Positions 52,965-64,000 of a stretch of 64,000 nt of DNA are shown in pieces. The notes under the pieces were generated by a model. The model was not told the DNA's origin. It saw only the letters and a program-made list of their open reading frames with translations, and searched no databases. Within the stretch, counting starts at the first letter, position 1; every line of letters starts with the position of its first letter. The stretch covers positions 24,080 through 88,079 of the forward strand of contig JAMNXR010000014.1 in NCBI GenBank assembly GCA_023653055.1, read 5' to 3'. The position numbers and the translations under genes were made by a program. The stretch is from Burkholderiaceae bacterium. GTDB taxonomy: Bacteria > Pseudomonadota > Gammaproteobacteria > Burkholderiales > Burkholderiaceae_B.

Positions 52965-52979
52965 CTACTCCCACTCAAT
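52965..52979 (-). repeat. Right attachment repeat (native guaA 3' end)
   Basis: CTACTCCCACTCAAT includes the TAG stop and last four codons of guaA. Identical to 51502-51516. Confidence 0.85.
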
Positions 52980-54557
52980 CGTCGCTGGCGGTTTACTCGA
53001 CACGTCATACACCACTCGATTAATACCGCGTACCTCGTTAATAATCCGCGAGGAGACTTTGGCCAGCAATGGATATGGCAATGGTGCCCAATCTGCGGTC
53101 ATAAAGTCAGAGGTCTGAACAGCACGTAGCGCCACAACATAGTCGTAGGTGCGGCCATCACCCATCACGCCAACTGACTTGACTGGCAAGAACACAGCAA
53201 AGGCTTGCGAAGTCAGGTCGTACCAAGACTGTTTGGTCTCTGGATCGATCATATTGCGAAGTTCTTCAATAAAAATTGCATCCGCGCGGCGCAATAGATC
53301 TGCAAACTCTGTATTGACTGCACCCAAAATACGCACGCCCAAGCCAGGGCCCGGGAAGGGATGGCGATAGACCATACTTTGGGGCAAACCAAGGGCCACG
53401 CCCAGCTTGCGGACTTCGTCTTTGAACAACTCACGCAATGGCTCAAGGAGCTTGAGGTTCAAGGTATCAGGCAAACCACCTACATTATGGTGTGACTTGA
53501 TCGCGACCGCTTTACCGGTTTTGGCTCCTGCCGACTCGATGACGTCAGGATAAATAGTCCCTTGCGCGAGCCATTTTGCTTTTTTAAGCTTGCCCGCCTC
53601 AGCCTGAAACACCTCGACAAACTCACGACCAATAATTTTGCGTTTTGCTTCGGGGTCTGAAACGCCAGCAAGCTTGCCCATAAACTGTTCGGTCGCATCC
53701 ACATGAATGATGCGCACACCCATGTTTTGAGCGAAAGTCTCCATAACCTGTTTTCCCTCATTGAGGCGCAACAGACCATGATCGACAAACACACAGGTCA
53801 GACGATCGCCGATGGCTTTGTGAATCAGTGCAGCAGCGACTGAAGAGTCCACGCCACCTGACAAACCCAGGATGACTTCGTCCTCGCCCACCTGCTCTCT
53901 AATACGCGCGACAGCCTCATCGACGTATGTAGGCATCGTCCAGTCACCCACACAGCCGCAGATCTCATGAACGAAACGGTTGAGCAGGTCCTGCCCCTTG
54001 ACCGTATGCGTCACTTCAGGATGGAACTGCACCGCGTAGAAGCCGCGTGCTTCGTCCGCCATGCCAGCGATGGGACAAGAAGCCGTGGAGGCCATGACCT
54101 TGAAGCCCTCGGGCAAACGCGTCACCTGGTCGCCATGGCTCATCCAAACCTTGAGCATGCCGTGGCCTTCGGGGGTCGTGAAATCCTCAATCCCGTTAAG
54201 CAAACGCGTATGACCGCGCGCACGAACCTCTGCATAACCAAACTCGCGATGATCAGAGAAATTGACCTCGCCCCCCAACTGTTGAGCCATCGCCTGCATG
54301 CCATAGCAAATGCCGAGTACAGGCACACCCGCCTCGAACACTGCGTGAGGGACCTTGAGTGAATCGTCGTCGTACACAGAAGCATGACTACCGGACAAAA
54401 TAATGCCCTTGAGTCCCTGCGCGATCTGATTTTGCAAGAAGGCCGCATCCACATCTCCGGGGTGCAATTCGCAATACACCCCTGCCTCACGCACACGACG
54501 TGCGATCAACTGGGTGACTTGTGAACCGTAATCAAGGATGAGAATGCGCTGATGCAT
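52965..54557 (-). CDS. guaA: GMP synthase (glutamine-hydrolysing)
   Basis: GuaA converts XMP to GMP. With the ATG at 54555-54557 it has 530 residues. The amidotransferase triad cysteine is C84 ([16 protein letters not shown]), and the PP-loop is [27 protein letters not shown] is conserved in the C-terminal dimerisation domain, which ends PPATIEWE. The open frame upstream to 54965 lies within guaB and is not coding. Its 3' end is the attachment site of the collapsed element; the coding sequence is intact. 31 bp after guaB. Confidence 0.96.
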   Translation of the reverse strand: MHQRILILDYGSQVTQLIARRVREAGVYCELHPGDVDAAFLQNQIAQGLKGIILSGSHASVYDDDSLKVPHAVFEAGVPVLGICYGMQAMAQQLGGEVNFSDHREFGYAEVRARGHTRLLNGIEDFTTPEGHGMLKVWMSHGDQVTRLPEGFKVMASTASCPIAGMADEARGFYAVQFHPEVTHTVKGQDLLNRFVHEICGCVGDWTMPTYVDEAVARIREQVGEDEVILGLSGGVDSSVAAALIHKAIGDRLTCVFVDHGLLRLNEGKQVMETFAQNMGVRIIHVDATEQFMGKLAGVSDPEAKRKIIGREFVEVFQAEAGKLKKAKWLAQGTIYPDVIESAGAKTGKAVAIKSHHNVGGLPDTLNLKLLEPLRELFKDEVRKLGVALGLPQSMVYRHPFPGPGLGVRILGAVNTEFADLLRRADAIFIEELRNMIDPETKQSWYDLTSQAFAVFLPVKSVGVMGDGRTYDYVVALRAVQTSDFMTADWAPLPYPLLAKVSSRIINEVRGINRVVYDVSSKPPATIEWE

Positions 54558-54588
54558 GAGTGGTAAACCTATCAATCTGTAAGTGAGT

Positions 54589-56157
<1,569 letters not shown>

Positions 56158-56162
56158 TCAAC

Positions 56163-56705
56163 ATGAACACCCAAGAAACGCTAGCACGCTGGATCGATGA
56201 AGAAAAAACACTCTTAGCCAGCATGAAAGACGGCCGATTTTCGGGTTTTTTATCCTCTAAAGACACATCAAATATGACTGGGCTAGAGATTATGCAAGCC
56301 GTCAGATGCGGTAACTTGCCCTGCGGTCCAATGGCCGTCACGATGAACTATTTGCTGATGGAAATTGAGTCGGGTCGAGCCATTTTGCAAGGAAATCCCA
56401 CGGAATCCGTACTCAACGTTCAGGGCTCTGTCCATGGTGGCTGGTTTGCAAGCATTTTGGATGGGGCTGTTGGCAACGCCATTCATTCAATGCTACCGGC
56501 GGGAAAGGGTTACACCACTCTGGATTTGAGCGTCAAAATGACACGTGCCATCAATCCAAATGTGGGTAGAGTCCGCGCAGTTGGAACAGTGATTCAGGTA
56601 GGACGCAAAATTGCCACGGCCGAGGGAAAAATCTTCGGACCTGATGGCAAGCTACACGCGTTTGCGACAACCACCTGCATGATTTTAGATATCAATGCTA
56701 ACTAA
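56163..56705 (+). CDS. PaaI-type hotdog thioesterase
   Basis: The 180-residue protein has a single hotdog domain in its second half: NVQGSVHGGWFASILDGAVGNAIHSMLPAGKGYTTLDLSVKMTRAINPNVGRVRAVGTVIQVGRKIATAEGKI is split here into HGGWFA..LD (catalytic region), TTLDLSVKMTRAI and GRKIATAEGKIF. The N-terminal about 60 residues are a family-typical helical extension (GLEIMQAVRCGNLPCGPM). Acyl-CoA hydrolysis is likely. Convergent with purL. Confidence 0.83.
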   Translation: MNTQETLARWIDEEKTLLASMKDGRFSGFLSSKDTSNMTGLEIMQAVRCGNLPCGPMAVTMNYLLMEIESGRAILQGNPTESVLNVQGSVHGGWFASILDGAVGNAIHSMLPAGKGYTTLDLSVKMTRAINPNVGRVRAVGTVIQVGRKIATAEGKIFGPDGKLHAFATTTCMILDINAN

Positions 56706-56713
56706 AACCAAGC

Positions 56714-59700
56714 TTAGCCCAGGGAGACACGCGCATTTTGGAAAAACCGCATCCAAGGCGTGTAAGCCCCTTTTGTATCCTTAGCCCCCCACGACTCTGG
56801 CGCCCAAGACATCATGACGTTACGCGTCACACGCTCAGGATGCGGCATCATGATCGTGAATCTTCCATCCGCAGTCGTCACCGCAGTCAAACCACCCGGA
56901 CTGCCGTTTGGATTGAGCGGATAGGTTTCCGTTGCCTGCCCGCGATGATCAACATATCTGAGGGCACTCAACACCTTGGTGGCGTCGCCTTGGCGAGCAA
57001 AATTAGCAAAACCCTCACCATGGGCAACAGCAACAGGGATATGCGCACCCGTCATGCCTTTGAAAAATAGCGAAGGTGACTCAAGCACCTCCACCATTGA
57101 GAAACGTGCTTCGTACTTTTCCGATACGTTGCGGGTAAATCTTGGCCAATCCTGTGCACCCGGAATCATGGGGGCAAGCGCCGCCATCATCTGACAACCG
57201 TTACACACCCCTAAGGCAAAAGTGTCTGTGCGGCTGAAATACTGGGCAAACTGGTCAGACAACTGGGAGTTAAACAAAATGCTGCGCGCCCAGCCCTCAC
57301 CTGCGCCTAAAACGTCACCGTAGCTAAAGCCCCCTACAGCCACAAGCCCCTGAAATTTTGATAGGTCTGCAGAACCGGTTTGCAGATCCGTCATGTGTAC
57401 ATCCCAGGCATCAAAGCCTGAGCGATCAAATGCCCACGCCATTTCAACCTGACTGTTACACCCCTGCTCACGCAAAATTGCCACACGTGGACGCGCACCC
57501 TTGTTGATAAAAGGTGCCGCAATATTTTCCTGAGGGTCAAAGTCAACAATCGGCGTCATACCTGGATCTGTCGTGTCAGACCACGCATCAAACTCAGCCT
57601 GCGCGCAAGCTGGATTGTCACGCAGGGCTGAAATCCGATAACTCACATCGCTCCAAAGCTGGGCGAGTTCAGCACGCGGCTTGCCCCAAATTTTCTTACC
57701 GTCGCGGTAAATTTCGATCACATCGTTTGGATTGAGCGAACCAATGACATGTGAATGCGCCGAAAGTCCTGCTGCGCGCAAGACTTGCATGACGGCATCA
57801 CGCTCTGAACTTGGCACTTGAAGTACCCCGCCCAGTTCTTCATTGAACAAGGCTTTGATGGTGAGCTCTTTACGCTGAACCTCTACCTGCGCTGCACGAA
57901 TGTTGTAGGCGTCCCAGTCTTCGGCATTGGCGTCAATAGTCAACATATCGAGGTTCAGAGAAACACCAGTATGTCCGGCAAACGCCATTTCACAAACGGT
58001 CGCCAACAAGCCTCCATCGGAGCGATCGTGATAAGCCAGCAACACACCTGACTCAGCCAAAGCACGAATCGTGACAAAAAATGCCCTTAAAGCCTCGGCA
58101 TCATCCGCATCGGGGGTTTGCTCACCGACTTGATTACACACTTGAGTCAATATCGACCCGCCCATACGTTTTTTTCCAGCCCCCAAGTCAATCAGGATCA
58201 GCGAGGTCGGTCCGACATTCGTGCGTAACTGCGGGGTGAGAGTCTGGCGTACATCCTGAACGGGGGCAAACGCCGTCACAATCAATGACACAGGCGAAAT
58301 CACCTGGCGTTTTTCGTCCTCATGCGTCCAGCTTGTTTGCATTGACAGAGAGTCTTTGCCCACAGGTATCGAAAGTCCAACGCTCTGACACAACGCACTG
58401 ACAGCAGAGACCGTATCAAACAGTGCCGCATCCTGCCCTGGCGCGCCACACGCGGCCATCCAGTTCGCGGACAGTTTGATATCCTCGATACGCGCAACAT
58501 CGGCAGCAGCCAGATTGGTCAAGGCTTCGCCTACCGCCATCCGGCCGGAAGCGGCAGCATCGATCACAGCAATCGGCGTACGCTCACCCATGGCCATGGC
58601 TTCGCCACGCGTACCGTCATGGTCTGAAAGCGTCACGGCGCAATCTGCCACAGCGACCTGCCAGGGACCAACAAGCTGATCCCGACTAGACAGACCGCCC
58701 ACGGTACGGTCACCAATCGTGATGAGAAAGCTTTTGTTTGCAACAGTTGGATGCTGCAATACGCGCGTGACAGCATCGTCCAAGGCAATGAGCGTCAAGT
58801 CGAGTGGTTCTGTTTGTGGCGCTACCCGTTTGACATCTCGTGTCATGCGCGGAGGTTTACCCAGGATCACATCAATCGGCACGTCCACAGGACGCATGCC
58901 CTGCTGAGGTGAGAGCGTATCCAAACCAGGCAGTCCCTCTCCTTGGACAACGCGCAACTGGCGCTCCTCGGTTGCCACACCTATCACAGCGAATGGACAA
59001 CGTTCGCGCTCAGCGATCTTTTGGAATCTTGGCAAGTCCTTGGGTAGTACGGAAAGTACGTAACGCTCTTGTGATTCGTTACTCCAAATCTCGGCGGGCG
59101 ACATGCCCGACTCTTCGAGGCGAACGCGACTCAAATCAAAGCTTGCTCCACGCCCCGCGTCATTGACGAGCTCAGGAAAGGCATTGGACAAACCACCTGC
59201 GCCCACATCATGGATCGCAACGATTGGGTTGTTTTCTCCCTGCTGCCAGCAGCGATCAATCACCTCCTGGCAACGACGCTCAATCTCGGGGTTGCCACGC
59301 TGAACAGAGTCAAAATCTAATGCTGCCGTATTGGTGCCAACGGCCATACTCGAGGCGGCACTGCCTCCCATCCCAATTCGCAAGCCAGGACCACCCAGTT
59401 GAATCAGTAAAGAACCCGGCGCAATACGGTCTTTTAAAGTTTGGCTGCCATCGATGCTGCCCAAACCCCCGGCAATCATAATGGGCTTGTGATAACCCCA
59501 GCGGGTTTGACCCGCAGACTGCTCATAGGAACGAAAATAACCCAGCAAATTAGGACGACCAAACTCGTTGTTGAATGCAGCAGCGCCCAATGGCCCGTCA
59601 ATCATGATGGACAGTGGGGTCGCAATCCGATCGGGTGCGCCGTGGTGGTCAGACTCCCAACTGCGAGGTGCGTCTTCAAAACGAAGATGAGATACGGTAA

Positions 59701-60748
59701 AACCAGCGAGTCCCGCTTTGGGCTTTGAACCGCGCCCAGTCGCGCCCTCATCGCGGATTTCTCCGCCCGCACCCGTGGATGCCCCTTCAAATGGCGCAAT
59801 CGCGGTCGGGTGATTGTGCGTCTCGACCTTCATCACGGTATGGACAGTTTTGAGCTCTGTGCCATAGATGGCAGATTGCCCTTCTGTTCCAGCTGAGGCT
59901 TGAAAACGCTGTGCTTGCCCGCCCTCCATAATGGCAGCATTATCGGAGTAAGCCACTACGGTACCGAGCGGTTGGGCGGCATGCGTTTCGCGAATCATGC
60001 CAAACAAGGTCTTGGACTCAGCCTGACCATCAATGACCCACTGCGCATTAAAAATCTTGTGGCGGCAATGCTCGCTATTGGCTTGCGCAAACATCATGAG
60101 CTCTACATCGGTCGGGTCACGACCAAGATCTGTAAAGGCCTGGGTCAGATAGTCAATTTCGTCCTCTGAAAGTGCCAAACCAAGCTTGGTGTTGGCTTCT
60201 AACAAAGCCGCTTTTCCTTGGGCCGTAACGGCAACGGTTTGCATTGGCTTACCAGGCAAGGAAACAAATAAGGCCTCTGGGTCAAAGTTGGCATCTACGA
60301 CCGTTTCAGTCATCCTGTCATGCAAACAGCTCGCGGCCTGAGCCAGCATCGCAGCATCAAGGTTTTTAGTCTTGAGCCAGCCGCGCTCGGGCGTGAGGGT
60401 GTACTCAATCCCCCGCTCAATGCGACGCACATGGCTTAGCCCGCAGTTATGCGCAATATCTGTTGCCTTGCTGGCCCATGAGGAAATCGTGCCTAACCTT
60501 GGAATGACACGCAAAACAATCGGCGTACTCTGCTCTGGATTGTCAGTATGAGGCACCCCATAGTCCAACAATTGTCCGAGTCGCGTCTGTGTGAGCGCAT
60601 CAGGAGCCTCGTCGCACCAGACAAAGTGTTCGTATCTGGCGCTCACTCTCGCAATGGGCAGGCCTAACGCACGAAGCTTGGACAACAGACGTTCTTGGCG
60701 AAAACTAGACAGAACGGAGGAGCCGGGGATATGCAGAATATGTGACAC
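56714..60748 (-). CDS. purL: Phosphoribosylformylglycinamidine synthase (large, single-chain)
   Basis: PurL performs the fourth step of purine synthesis. The 1344-residue single chain has an N-terminal PurS-like domain, a linker, two AIRS-type ATP domains ([56 protein letters not shown]) and a C-terminal glutamine amidotransferase domain with cysteine in [13 protein letters not shown] and HPERV near the end. Together with guaB-guaA this makes a purine-rich neighbourhood. Divergent from the TRAP genes. Confidence 0.96.
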   Translation of the reverse strand: MSHILHIPGSSVLSSFRQERLLSKLRALGLPIARVSARYEHFVWCDEAPDALTQTRLGQLLDYGVPHTDNPEQSTPIVLRVIPRLGTISSWASKATDIAHNCGLSHVRRIERGIEYTLTPERGWLKTKNLDAAMLAQAASCLHDRMTETVVDANFDPEALFVSLPGKPMQTVAVTAQGKAALLEANTKLGLALSEDEIDYLTQAFTDLGRDPTDVELMMFAQANSEHCRHKIFNAQWVIDGQAESKTLFGMIRETHAAQPLGTVVAYSDNAAIMEGGQAQRFQASAGTEGQSAIYGTELKTVHTVMKVETHNHPTAIAPFEGASTGAGGEIRDEGATGRGSKPKAGLAGFTVSHLRFEDAPRSWESDHHGAPDRIATPLSIMIDGPLGAAAFNNEFGRPNLLGYFRSYEQSAGQTRWGYHKPIMIAGGLGSIDGSQTLKDRIAPGSLLIQLGGPGLRIGMGGSAASSMAVGTNTAALDFDSVQRGNPEIERRCQEVIDRCWQQGENNPIVAIHDVGAGGLSNAFPELVNDAGRGASFDLSRVRLEESGMSPAEIWSNESQERYVLSVLPKDLPRFQKIAERERCPFAVIGVATEERQLRVVQGEGLPGLDTLSPQQGMRPVDVPIDVILGKPPRMTRDVKRVAPQTEPLDLTLIALDDAVTRVLQHPTVANKSFLITIGDRTVGGLSSRDQLVGPWQVAVADCAVTLSDHDGTRGEAMAMGERTPIAVIDAAASGRMAVGEALTNLAAADVARIEDIKLSANWMAACGAPGQDAALFDTVSAVSALCQSVGLSIPVGKDSLSMQTSWTHEDEKRQVISPVSLIVTAFAPVQDVRQTLTPQLRTNVGPTSLILIDLGAGKKRMGGSILTQVCNQVGEQTPDADDAEALRAFFVTIRALAESGVLLAYHDRSDGGLLATVCEMAFAGHTGVSLNLDMLTIDANAEDWDAYNIRAAQVEVQRKELTIKALFNEELGGVLQVPSSERDAVMQVLRAAGLSAHSHVIGSLNPNDVIEIYRDGKKIWGKPRAELAQLWSDVSYRISALRDNPACAQAEFDAWSDTTDPGMTPIVDFDPQENIAAPFINKGARPRVAILREQGCNSQVEMAWAFDRSGFDAWDVHMTDLQTGSADLSKFQGLVAVGGFSYGDVLGAGEGWARSILFNSQLSDQFAQYFSRTDTFALGVCNGCQMMAALAPMIPGAQDWPRFTRNVSEKYEARFSMVEVLESPSLFFKGMTGAHIPVAVAHGEGFANFARQGDATKVLSALRYVDHRGQATETYPLNPNGSPGGLTAVTTADGRFTIMMPHPERVTRNVMMSWAPESWGAKDTKGAYTPWMRFFQNARVSLG

Positions 60749-60806
60749 TTTGGCGACCAGGAGGCAACGTAGGGGAAAACACGCATTTTAGCGTCCTGAG
60801 GCGCAT

Positions 60807-60826
60807 TTAGGGACGATGATCCCTAA
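60807..60826. promoter_or_regulatory. Perfect inverted repeat, candidate operator for the TRAP genes
   Basis: TTAGGGA (60807-60813) and TCCCTAA (60820-60826) are exact inverted repeats with a 6-bp spacer. It lies in the divergent region between purL and dctP, 10 bp upstream of TATGAT (60836-60841), a possible -10 box for dctP, so a bound regulator would cover the -35 region. Confidence 0.5.
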
Positions 60827-60872
60827 GTTCATTGCTATGATAGTTTGTAATTAGAAAACCATGGGAGACAAA

Positions 60873-61892
60873 ATGTCTATTTCACGTCGCAAACTATTAA
60901 CGGGCATGGGTGCTGGAGCGATTACTCTTGCTTCACCTCTAAACAGCGCCTGGGCGCAATCCAAGGCGGAGTTTTCCTACAAATACGCCAACAACCTGCC
61001 TTTGACCCATCCGATGAATATTCGGGCCAAAGAAATGGTAGAAGCCATTCAAAAAGAGACGAATGGTCGCGTTGAAATTCGTATCTTCCCAAGTAGTCAA
61101 CTTGGCTCTGACACCGATACGCTGAGTCAAGTACGCAGCGGAGGCGTTGAATTCTTTACCCTTTCCGGCTTGATCCTCGCAACACTGGTTCCTGGAGCCT
61201 CGATTACCGGCATTGGCTTTGCGTTTGGTAATTACGCAGATGTCTGGAAAGCACTCGATGGCGATTTAGGCGCACATGTTCGCAAAGAGATCACCAAAGC
61301 GAACCTGGTGGTGATGGATAACATTTGGGACAATGGATTCCGTCAAATTACTTCTTCGACAAAGCCTATTCAGAGTGCAAATGACCTGAAGGGTTTCAAA
61401 ATACGCGTACCCGTATCTCCACTTTGGACATCCATGTTCAAAGCGTTTGATTCTGCACCCGCTTCTATTAACTTTAACGAAGTTTATAGTGCGTTACAGA
61501 CAAAAATTGTCGATGGTCAAGAAAATCCCTTGGCGCTAATCGACACCGCAAAACTCAATGAAGTCCAGAAATACTGTTCACTGACAAACCATATGTGGGA
61601 TGGTTTCTGGTTCTTGGCTAACCGTCGCGCCTGGGAGCGTCTCCCAGAGAATTTACGCACCATTGTTGCAAAAAATATTAATGCCGCTGCTTTAAAAGAG
61701 CGTGCAGATATTGCTGCCATGAACGTGACCTTGCAAAAAGGACTCACCGACAAGGGTATGATTTTCAATTCAACCACACCAGAGTCTTTCCGTGACCGTT
61801 TACGTACGGGCGGATTTTATTCTGAGTGGAAAGGCAAGTTAGGCAATGAAGCCTGGTCTGTGCTTGAGCGCTACACCGGAAAAATTGCATAA
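60873..61892 (+). CDS. TRAP transporter substrate-binding protein (DctP family)
   Basis: The 339-residue periplasmic receptor starts with a signal containing SRRKLLTGMGAGAITLASPL, a twin-arginine-like motif, cleaved near AWAQ. Core blocks are YANNLPLTHPMNIRAKEM, GRVEIRIFPSSQLGSDTDTLSQV, KGFKIRVPVSPLW and VYSALQTKIVDGQENPLALI, the last containing the family's arginine/asparagine ligand area. The ATG at 60873 has GGGAG 5 nt upstream. It delivers a carboxylate to the DctQM permease encoded next. Confidence 0.92.
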   Translation: MSISRRKLLTGMGAGAITLASPLNSAWAQSKAEFSYKYANNLPLTHPMNIRAKEMVEAIQKETNGRVEIRIFPSSQLGSDTDTLSQVRSGGVEFFTLSGLILATLVPGASITGIGFAFGNYADVWKALDGDLGAHVRKEITKANLVVMDNIWDNGFRQITSSTKPIQSANDLKGFKIRVPVSPLWTSMFKAFDSAPASINFNEVYSALQTKIVDGQENPLALIDTAKLNEVQKYCSLTNHMWDGFWFLANRRAWERLPENLRTIVAKNINAAALKERADIAAMNVTLQKGLTDKGMIFNSTTPESFRDRLRTGGFYSEWKGKLGNEAWSVLERYTGKIA

Positions 61893-61914
61893 ATGTAAGC
61901 TTTAGTTATACACA

Positions 61915-61947
61915 TTCGGGCGCCTTTGATAGGCGCCCGAAATTTTT
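61915..61947 (+). terminator. Hairpin with short U-tract between dctP and dctQM
   Basis: TTCGGGCGCCT (61915-61925) pairs perfectly with AGGCGCCCGAA (61931-61941) around a 5-nt loop and is followed by ATTTTT. It lies inside the operon, so it probably acts as partial terminator or 3' stabiliser giving more receptor than permease. Confidence 0.7.
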
Positions 61948-61977
61948 AAATTGATTTGATTGATGGCCGGAGCTTTC

Positions 61978-63816
61978 ATGACGACCCAAAGTGCTTCACT
62001 AAGCAATACGCTAAGTTCGAAATTTTTAAAACCTCTAGAGTTTATTAGCGCTTTGCTGCTTGTTGTCATCATCGTCATGCTTCTCATTGGCGTCGTATCG
62101 CGCTACGTCTTTGCGATCCCCATCATTTGGATTGACGAGGTCGTTTCTCTCTCCTTTCTTTGGTTTGCCATGATAGGCACAGCGATCGCGATGTATCGCA
62201 ATGAGCACCTTCGTCTCAGTTTGTTTTTGGAGATGATGCCAGCAAAAATTCAAGGCTTCGTCCATGCCACCGCCTTAGTTTCTATAGCGGCCTTTTTGAT
62301 TGCAATGATTCATCCCTCCATCATCTACGCACAAGAGGAGTGGTTCGTTAAGTCTCCTGCCCTCAATATTCCAAATACATATCGCGTTTCCGCTCTTGCT
62401 TTCGGATTTCTGGCGATGCTGTGTATTCTTTCAGTCTACACACTCAAGACAGTGACTAAGCGCAATTTGCTGTTCGCCATCATTACCGTCTGTGCGATTT
62501 CTGCTGCTTGCTGGTTAGGGTCTTCGCTATTGTTTACATTGGGCATCCTTAATATTGTTATTTTTTTAATTGTCTTGGTGGCACTTTGCTTAGTCGCTGG
62601 TGTTCCAATTGCCTTTTGTTTTGGCTTAGGTGCATTGAGTTATTTGGCCTTTGCCACGACCGTCCCCCTCATGGTGGTGATTGGCAGAATGGACGAAGGG
62701 ATGTCGAGCCTGATCCTTGTATCAGTACCCATTTTTGTTTTGCTAGGCTGTGTATTAGATGCAACAGGCATGGGCAAAGCGATTGTCGGCTTTTTGGCGT
62801 CTCTTTTAGGCCATATCAATGCAGGCATGTCTTACGTTTTATTGGGTTCCCTTTTTATTGTTTCTGGAATTTCCGGCTCGAAAGTGTCAGACATGGCAAC
62901 CATTGCGCCCGCCCTTTTTCCTGAGATGAAGCGTCGAGGCCATAAACCAAAGGAAATGATTGCGCTGTTAGCGACTGGAGCTGCCATGGCCGACACAGTG
63001 CCGCCCAGCATCGTGCTGATCGTACTCGGTTCGGTCGCGGGCGTTTCAATCGCAGGCTTGTTTCAAAGTGGTGTAGTGATTGCGATGGTCTTACTCCTCG
63101 CGCTTGCGGTCCTTGCGCGATGGAAGGCACGCCATGAAATCATGGATCAAGTTACACGTTCGAGCATGCCCGTCATTGGACACGCACTTATGATCGCTGC
63201 ACCGGCTCTCGTATTGCCCTTTTTAATTCGTAGCGCTGTTGGCGGAGGTGTGGCAACGGCCACTGAAGTATCCACAATTGCCGTTCTTTACGCAATGATC
63301 ATCGGCCAAGTGTTATACGGCGGGCTGGGATGGCGCAAAATTTATGACATGCTGGTAGAAACTGCTGCGCTCAGTGGTGCAATCTTACTGATCTTGGGTA
63401 CCGCCTCAGCGATGGCCTGGGCCATTACCCAAAGCGGTGTAGTGCAAAGCCTTTCGCAATTTCTCACGACGCTACCCGGTGGTGTGGTGAGCTTTATGAT
63501 TGTCACGATCTTGATCTTTTTGATCTTGGGTTGCTTACTTGAGGGTCTGCCCGCCATTTTAATTTTGGCACCTATTATGTTTCCGATTGCCAGAAAGCTC
63601 GGGATTCACGATATCCACTATTCAATGGTTGTCGTCACGGCGATGAACATCGGATTAATGATGCCTCCGATTGGAATCGGATTTTTTGTAGCCTGCCGCA
63701 TTGGAAATACTTCACCAGACGAAGTGATGGGCGCAATCTGGCCTTATATTTTGGCGCTCATCGCGGGTCTTGTTTTGATTGCAGCCGTGCCTTGGTTCTC
63801 GACTGTGGCACTTTAA
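61978..63816 (+). CDS. TRAP transporter fused DctQ-DctM permease
   Basis: The 612-residue membrane protein joins a four-helix DctQ part (about residues 1-165, RYVFAIPIIWIDEVVSLSFLWFAMIGTA) to a DctM part (about residues 190-612) with GVPIAFCFGLGAL, VPIFVLLGCVLDATGMGKAIVGFL, VSGISGSKVSDMATIAPALFPEMKRRG and PPIGIGFFVACRIG. It imports the ligand of DctP using an ion gradient. ATG 61978-61980 has GGAG 5 nt upstream; TTG/ATG codons earlier overlap that site. No further TRAP gene follows. Confidence 0.92.
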   Translation: MTTQSASLSNTLSSKFLKPLEFISALLLVVIIVMLLIGVVSRYVFAIPIIWIDEVVSLSFLWFAMIGTAIAMYRNEHLRLSLFLEMMPAKIQGFVHATALVSIAAFLIAMIHPSIIYAQEEWFVKSPALNIPNTYRVSALAFGFLAMLCILSVYTLKTVTKRNLLFAIITVCAISAACWLGSSLLFTLGILNIVIFLIVLVALCLVAGVPIAFCFGLGALSYLAFATTVPLMVVIGRMDEGMSSLILVSVPIFVLLGCVLDATGMGKAIVGFLASLLGHINAGMSYVLLGSLFIVSGISGSKVSDMATIAPALFPEMKRRGHKPKEMIALLATGAAMADTVPPSIVLIVLGSVAGVSIAGLFQSGVVIAMVLLLALAVLARWKARHEIMDQVTRSSMPVIGHALMIAAPALVLPFLIRSAVGGGVATATEVSTIAVLYAMIIGQVLYGGLGWRKIYDMLVETAALSGAILLILGTASAMAWAITQSGVVQSLSQFLTTLPGGVVSFMIVTILIFLILGCLLEGLPAILILAPIMFPIARKLGIHDIHYSMVVVTAMNIGLMMPPIGIGFFVACRIGNTSPDEVMGAIWPYILALIAGLVLIAAVPWFSTVAL

Positions 63817-63851
63817 AATCTGAGCGATTCATTAAAAAAGCTGCCAAATAA

Positions 63852-64000
63852 TGAACTGACCCCATAAAGTTGGACAGTTTATAAGGCGGATTAGGCCACA
63901 GAGGGCTGAGTTCTGTATTGCACAGGACTTAGCCCTTTTAATTTGGTCTTGATCCGGTCGTGATTGTAATAGTGGATGTAATCTTTCAAGCCCATCTCAA
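63852..64000 (-). mobile_element. IS3-family insertion sequence, terminal part (cut by window edge)
   Basis: TGAACTGACCCCATAAAGTT at 63852 onward is the terminal inverted repeat type of IS3-family (IS150-like) elements. The transposase 3' end lies 40 bp inside on the minus strand. The other end is outside the window, so completeness and target duplication cannot be judged. Confidence 0.85.
63891..64000 (-). CDS. IS3-family transposase (OrfB), C-terminal end, partial
   Basis: The last 36 codons read [17 protein letters not shown] followed by [18 protein letters not shown] and a TAA stop. [17 protein letters not shown] is the C-terminal signature of the DDE integrase-like OrfB of IS3 elements; the catalytic glutamate lies further upstream, outside the window. 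Confidence 0.9.
   Translation of the reverse strand, partial: EMGLKDYIHYYNHDRIKTKLKGLSPVQYRTQPSVA

Larger units (their letters stand above)
51502..52979. mobile_element. Collapsed integrative element at the guaA 3' end
   Basis: A 1.48-kb segment is bounded by a 15-bp direct repeat of the guaA end. It contains a tyrosine integrase gene that starts 160 bp from the guaA stop and reads away from it, the usual arrangement, but cut off before its catalytic domain. The integrase is joined to the C-terminal part of what resembles a restriction-type DEAD/DEAH helicase. The guaA 3' end is a known insertion site for genomic islands. The interior of the island has apparently been deleted. Confidence 0.8.

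Overview
The window looks like a chromosomal segment of a betaproteobacterium, most likely Alcaligenaceae (Burkholderiales). The grounds are: a Bug-type tripartite tricarboxylate transporter binding protein; the order leuC-leuD-leuB-asd-fimV-truA-trpF; a BPSS1780-type membrane protein; a PTS with EI, HPr and one EIIA but no sugar permease; and the comM / ubiK / glnK-amtB arrangement. Base composition is close to 50% GC in the core, with more AT-rich patches near 49.5-52.9 kb. Species cannot be fixed from the sequence alone.

Layout. 1-2.5 kb: 5' end of comM, ubiK, and glnK-amtB behind a sigma54/NtrC-type promoter. 2.6-8.5 kb (minus): thrS-infC-gshB-EIIA-ptsH-ptsI, with infC starting on ATC. 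8.7-11.3 kb: a Bug protein, a maleate-isomerase-like protein that has lost both catalytic cysteines, and an M15-type peptidase, then tRNA-Val(GAC). 11.4-21.6 kb (minus): trpF, truA, a FimV-like protein with a collagen-like linker, asd, leuB, leuD, leuC, aroC, selO. 22-26.9 kb: YihY/BrkB-type membrane protein, CBS protein, dusA, thrB, BPSS1780 protein. 26.8-35.7 kb (minus): a tightly overlapped ten-gene Tad/Flp-type pilus operon. 35.8-44.0 kb: DSD1-type PLP enzyme, LpxL-type acyltransferase, nitronate monooxygenase with a thioesterase, PPC-domain protein, and an acyl-CoA dehydrogenase / SDR / kinase-fold operon. 44.1-48.6 kb: small secreted and house-cleaning genes (elastin-like repeat protein, RHH protein, hydrolase, dtd, BON lipoprotein, mutarotase, pirin).

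48.7-53 kb is the accessory zone. It holds a lipoprotein gene with a truncated paralogue, a 74-bp pirin scar, a PhyH-type oxygenase, an orphan small gene, and a 1.5-kb integration scar at the 3' end of guaA. The scar is bounded by a 15-bp repeat carrying the guaA stop codon and contains a truncated tyrosine integrase joined to the C-terminal piece of what looks like a restriction-type helicase. 53-63.8 kb: guaA, guaB, a thioesterase, purL, and a TRAP transporter (dctP plus fused dctQM). The right edge enters an IS3-family element.

The most interesting items are the compact Tad locus (FHA-TadA fusion, no TadZ or prepilin peptidase beside it, one unrecognised secreted protein), the split ACAD10/11-like operon, and the collapsed guaA island. 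I did not find a clearly new defence or RNA system; the restriction-helicase fragment suggests that one was once here.
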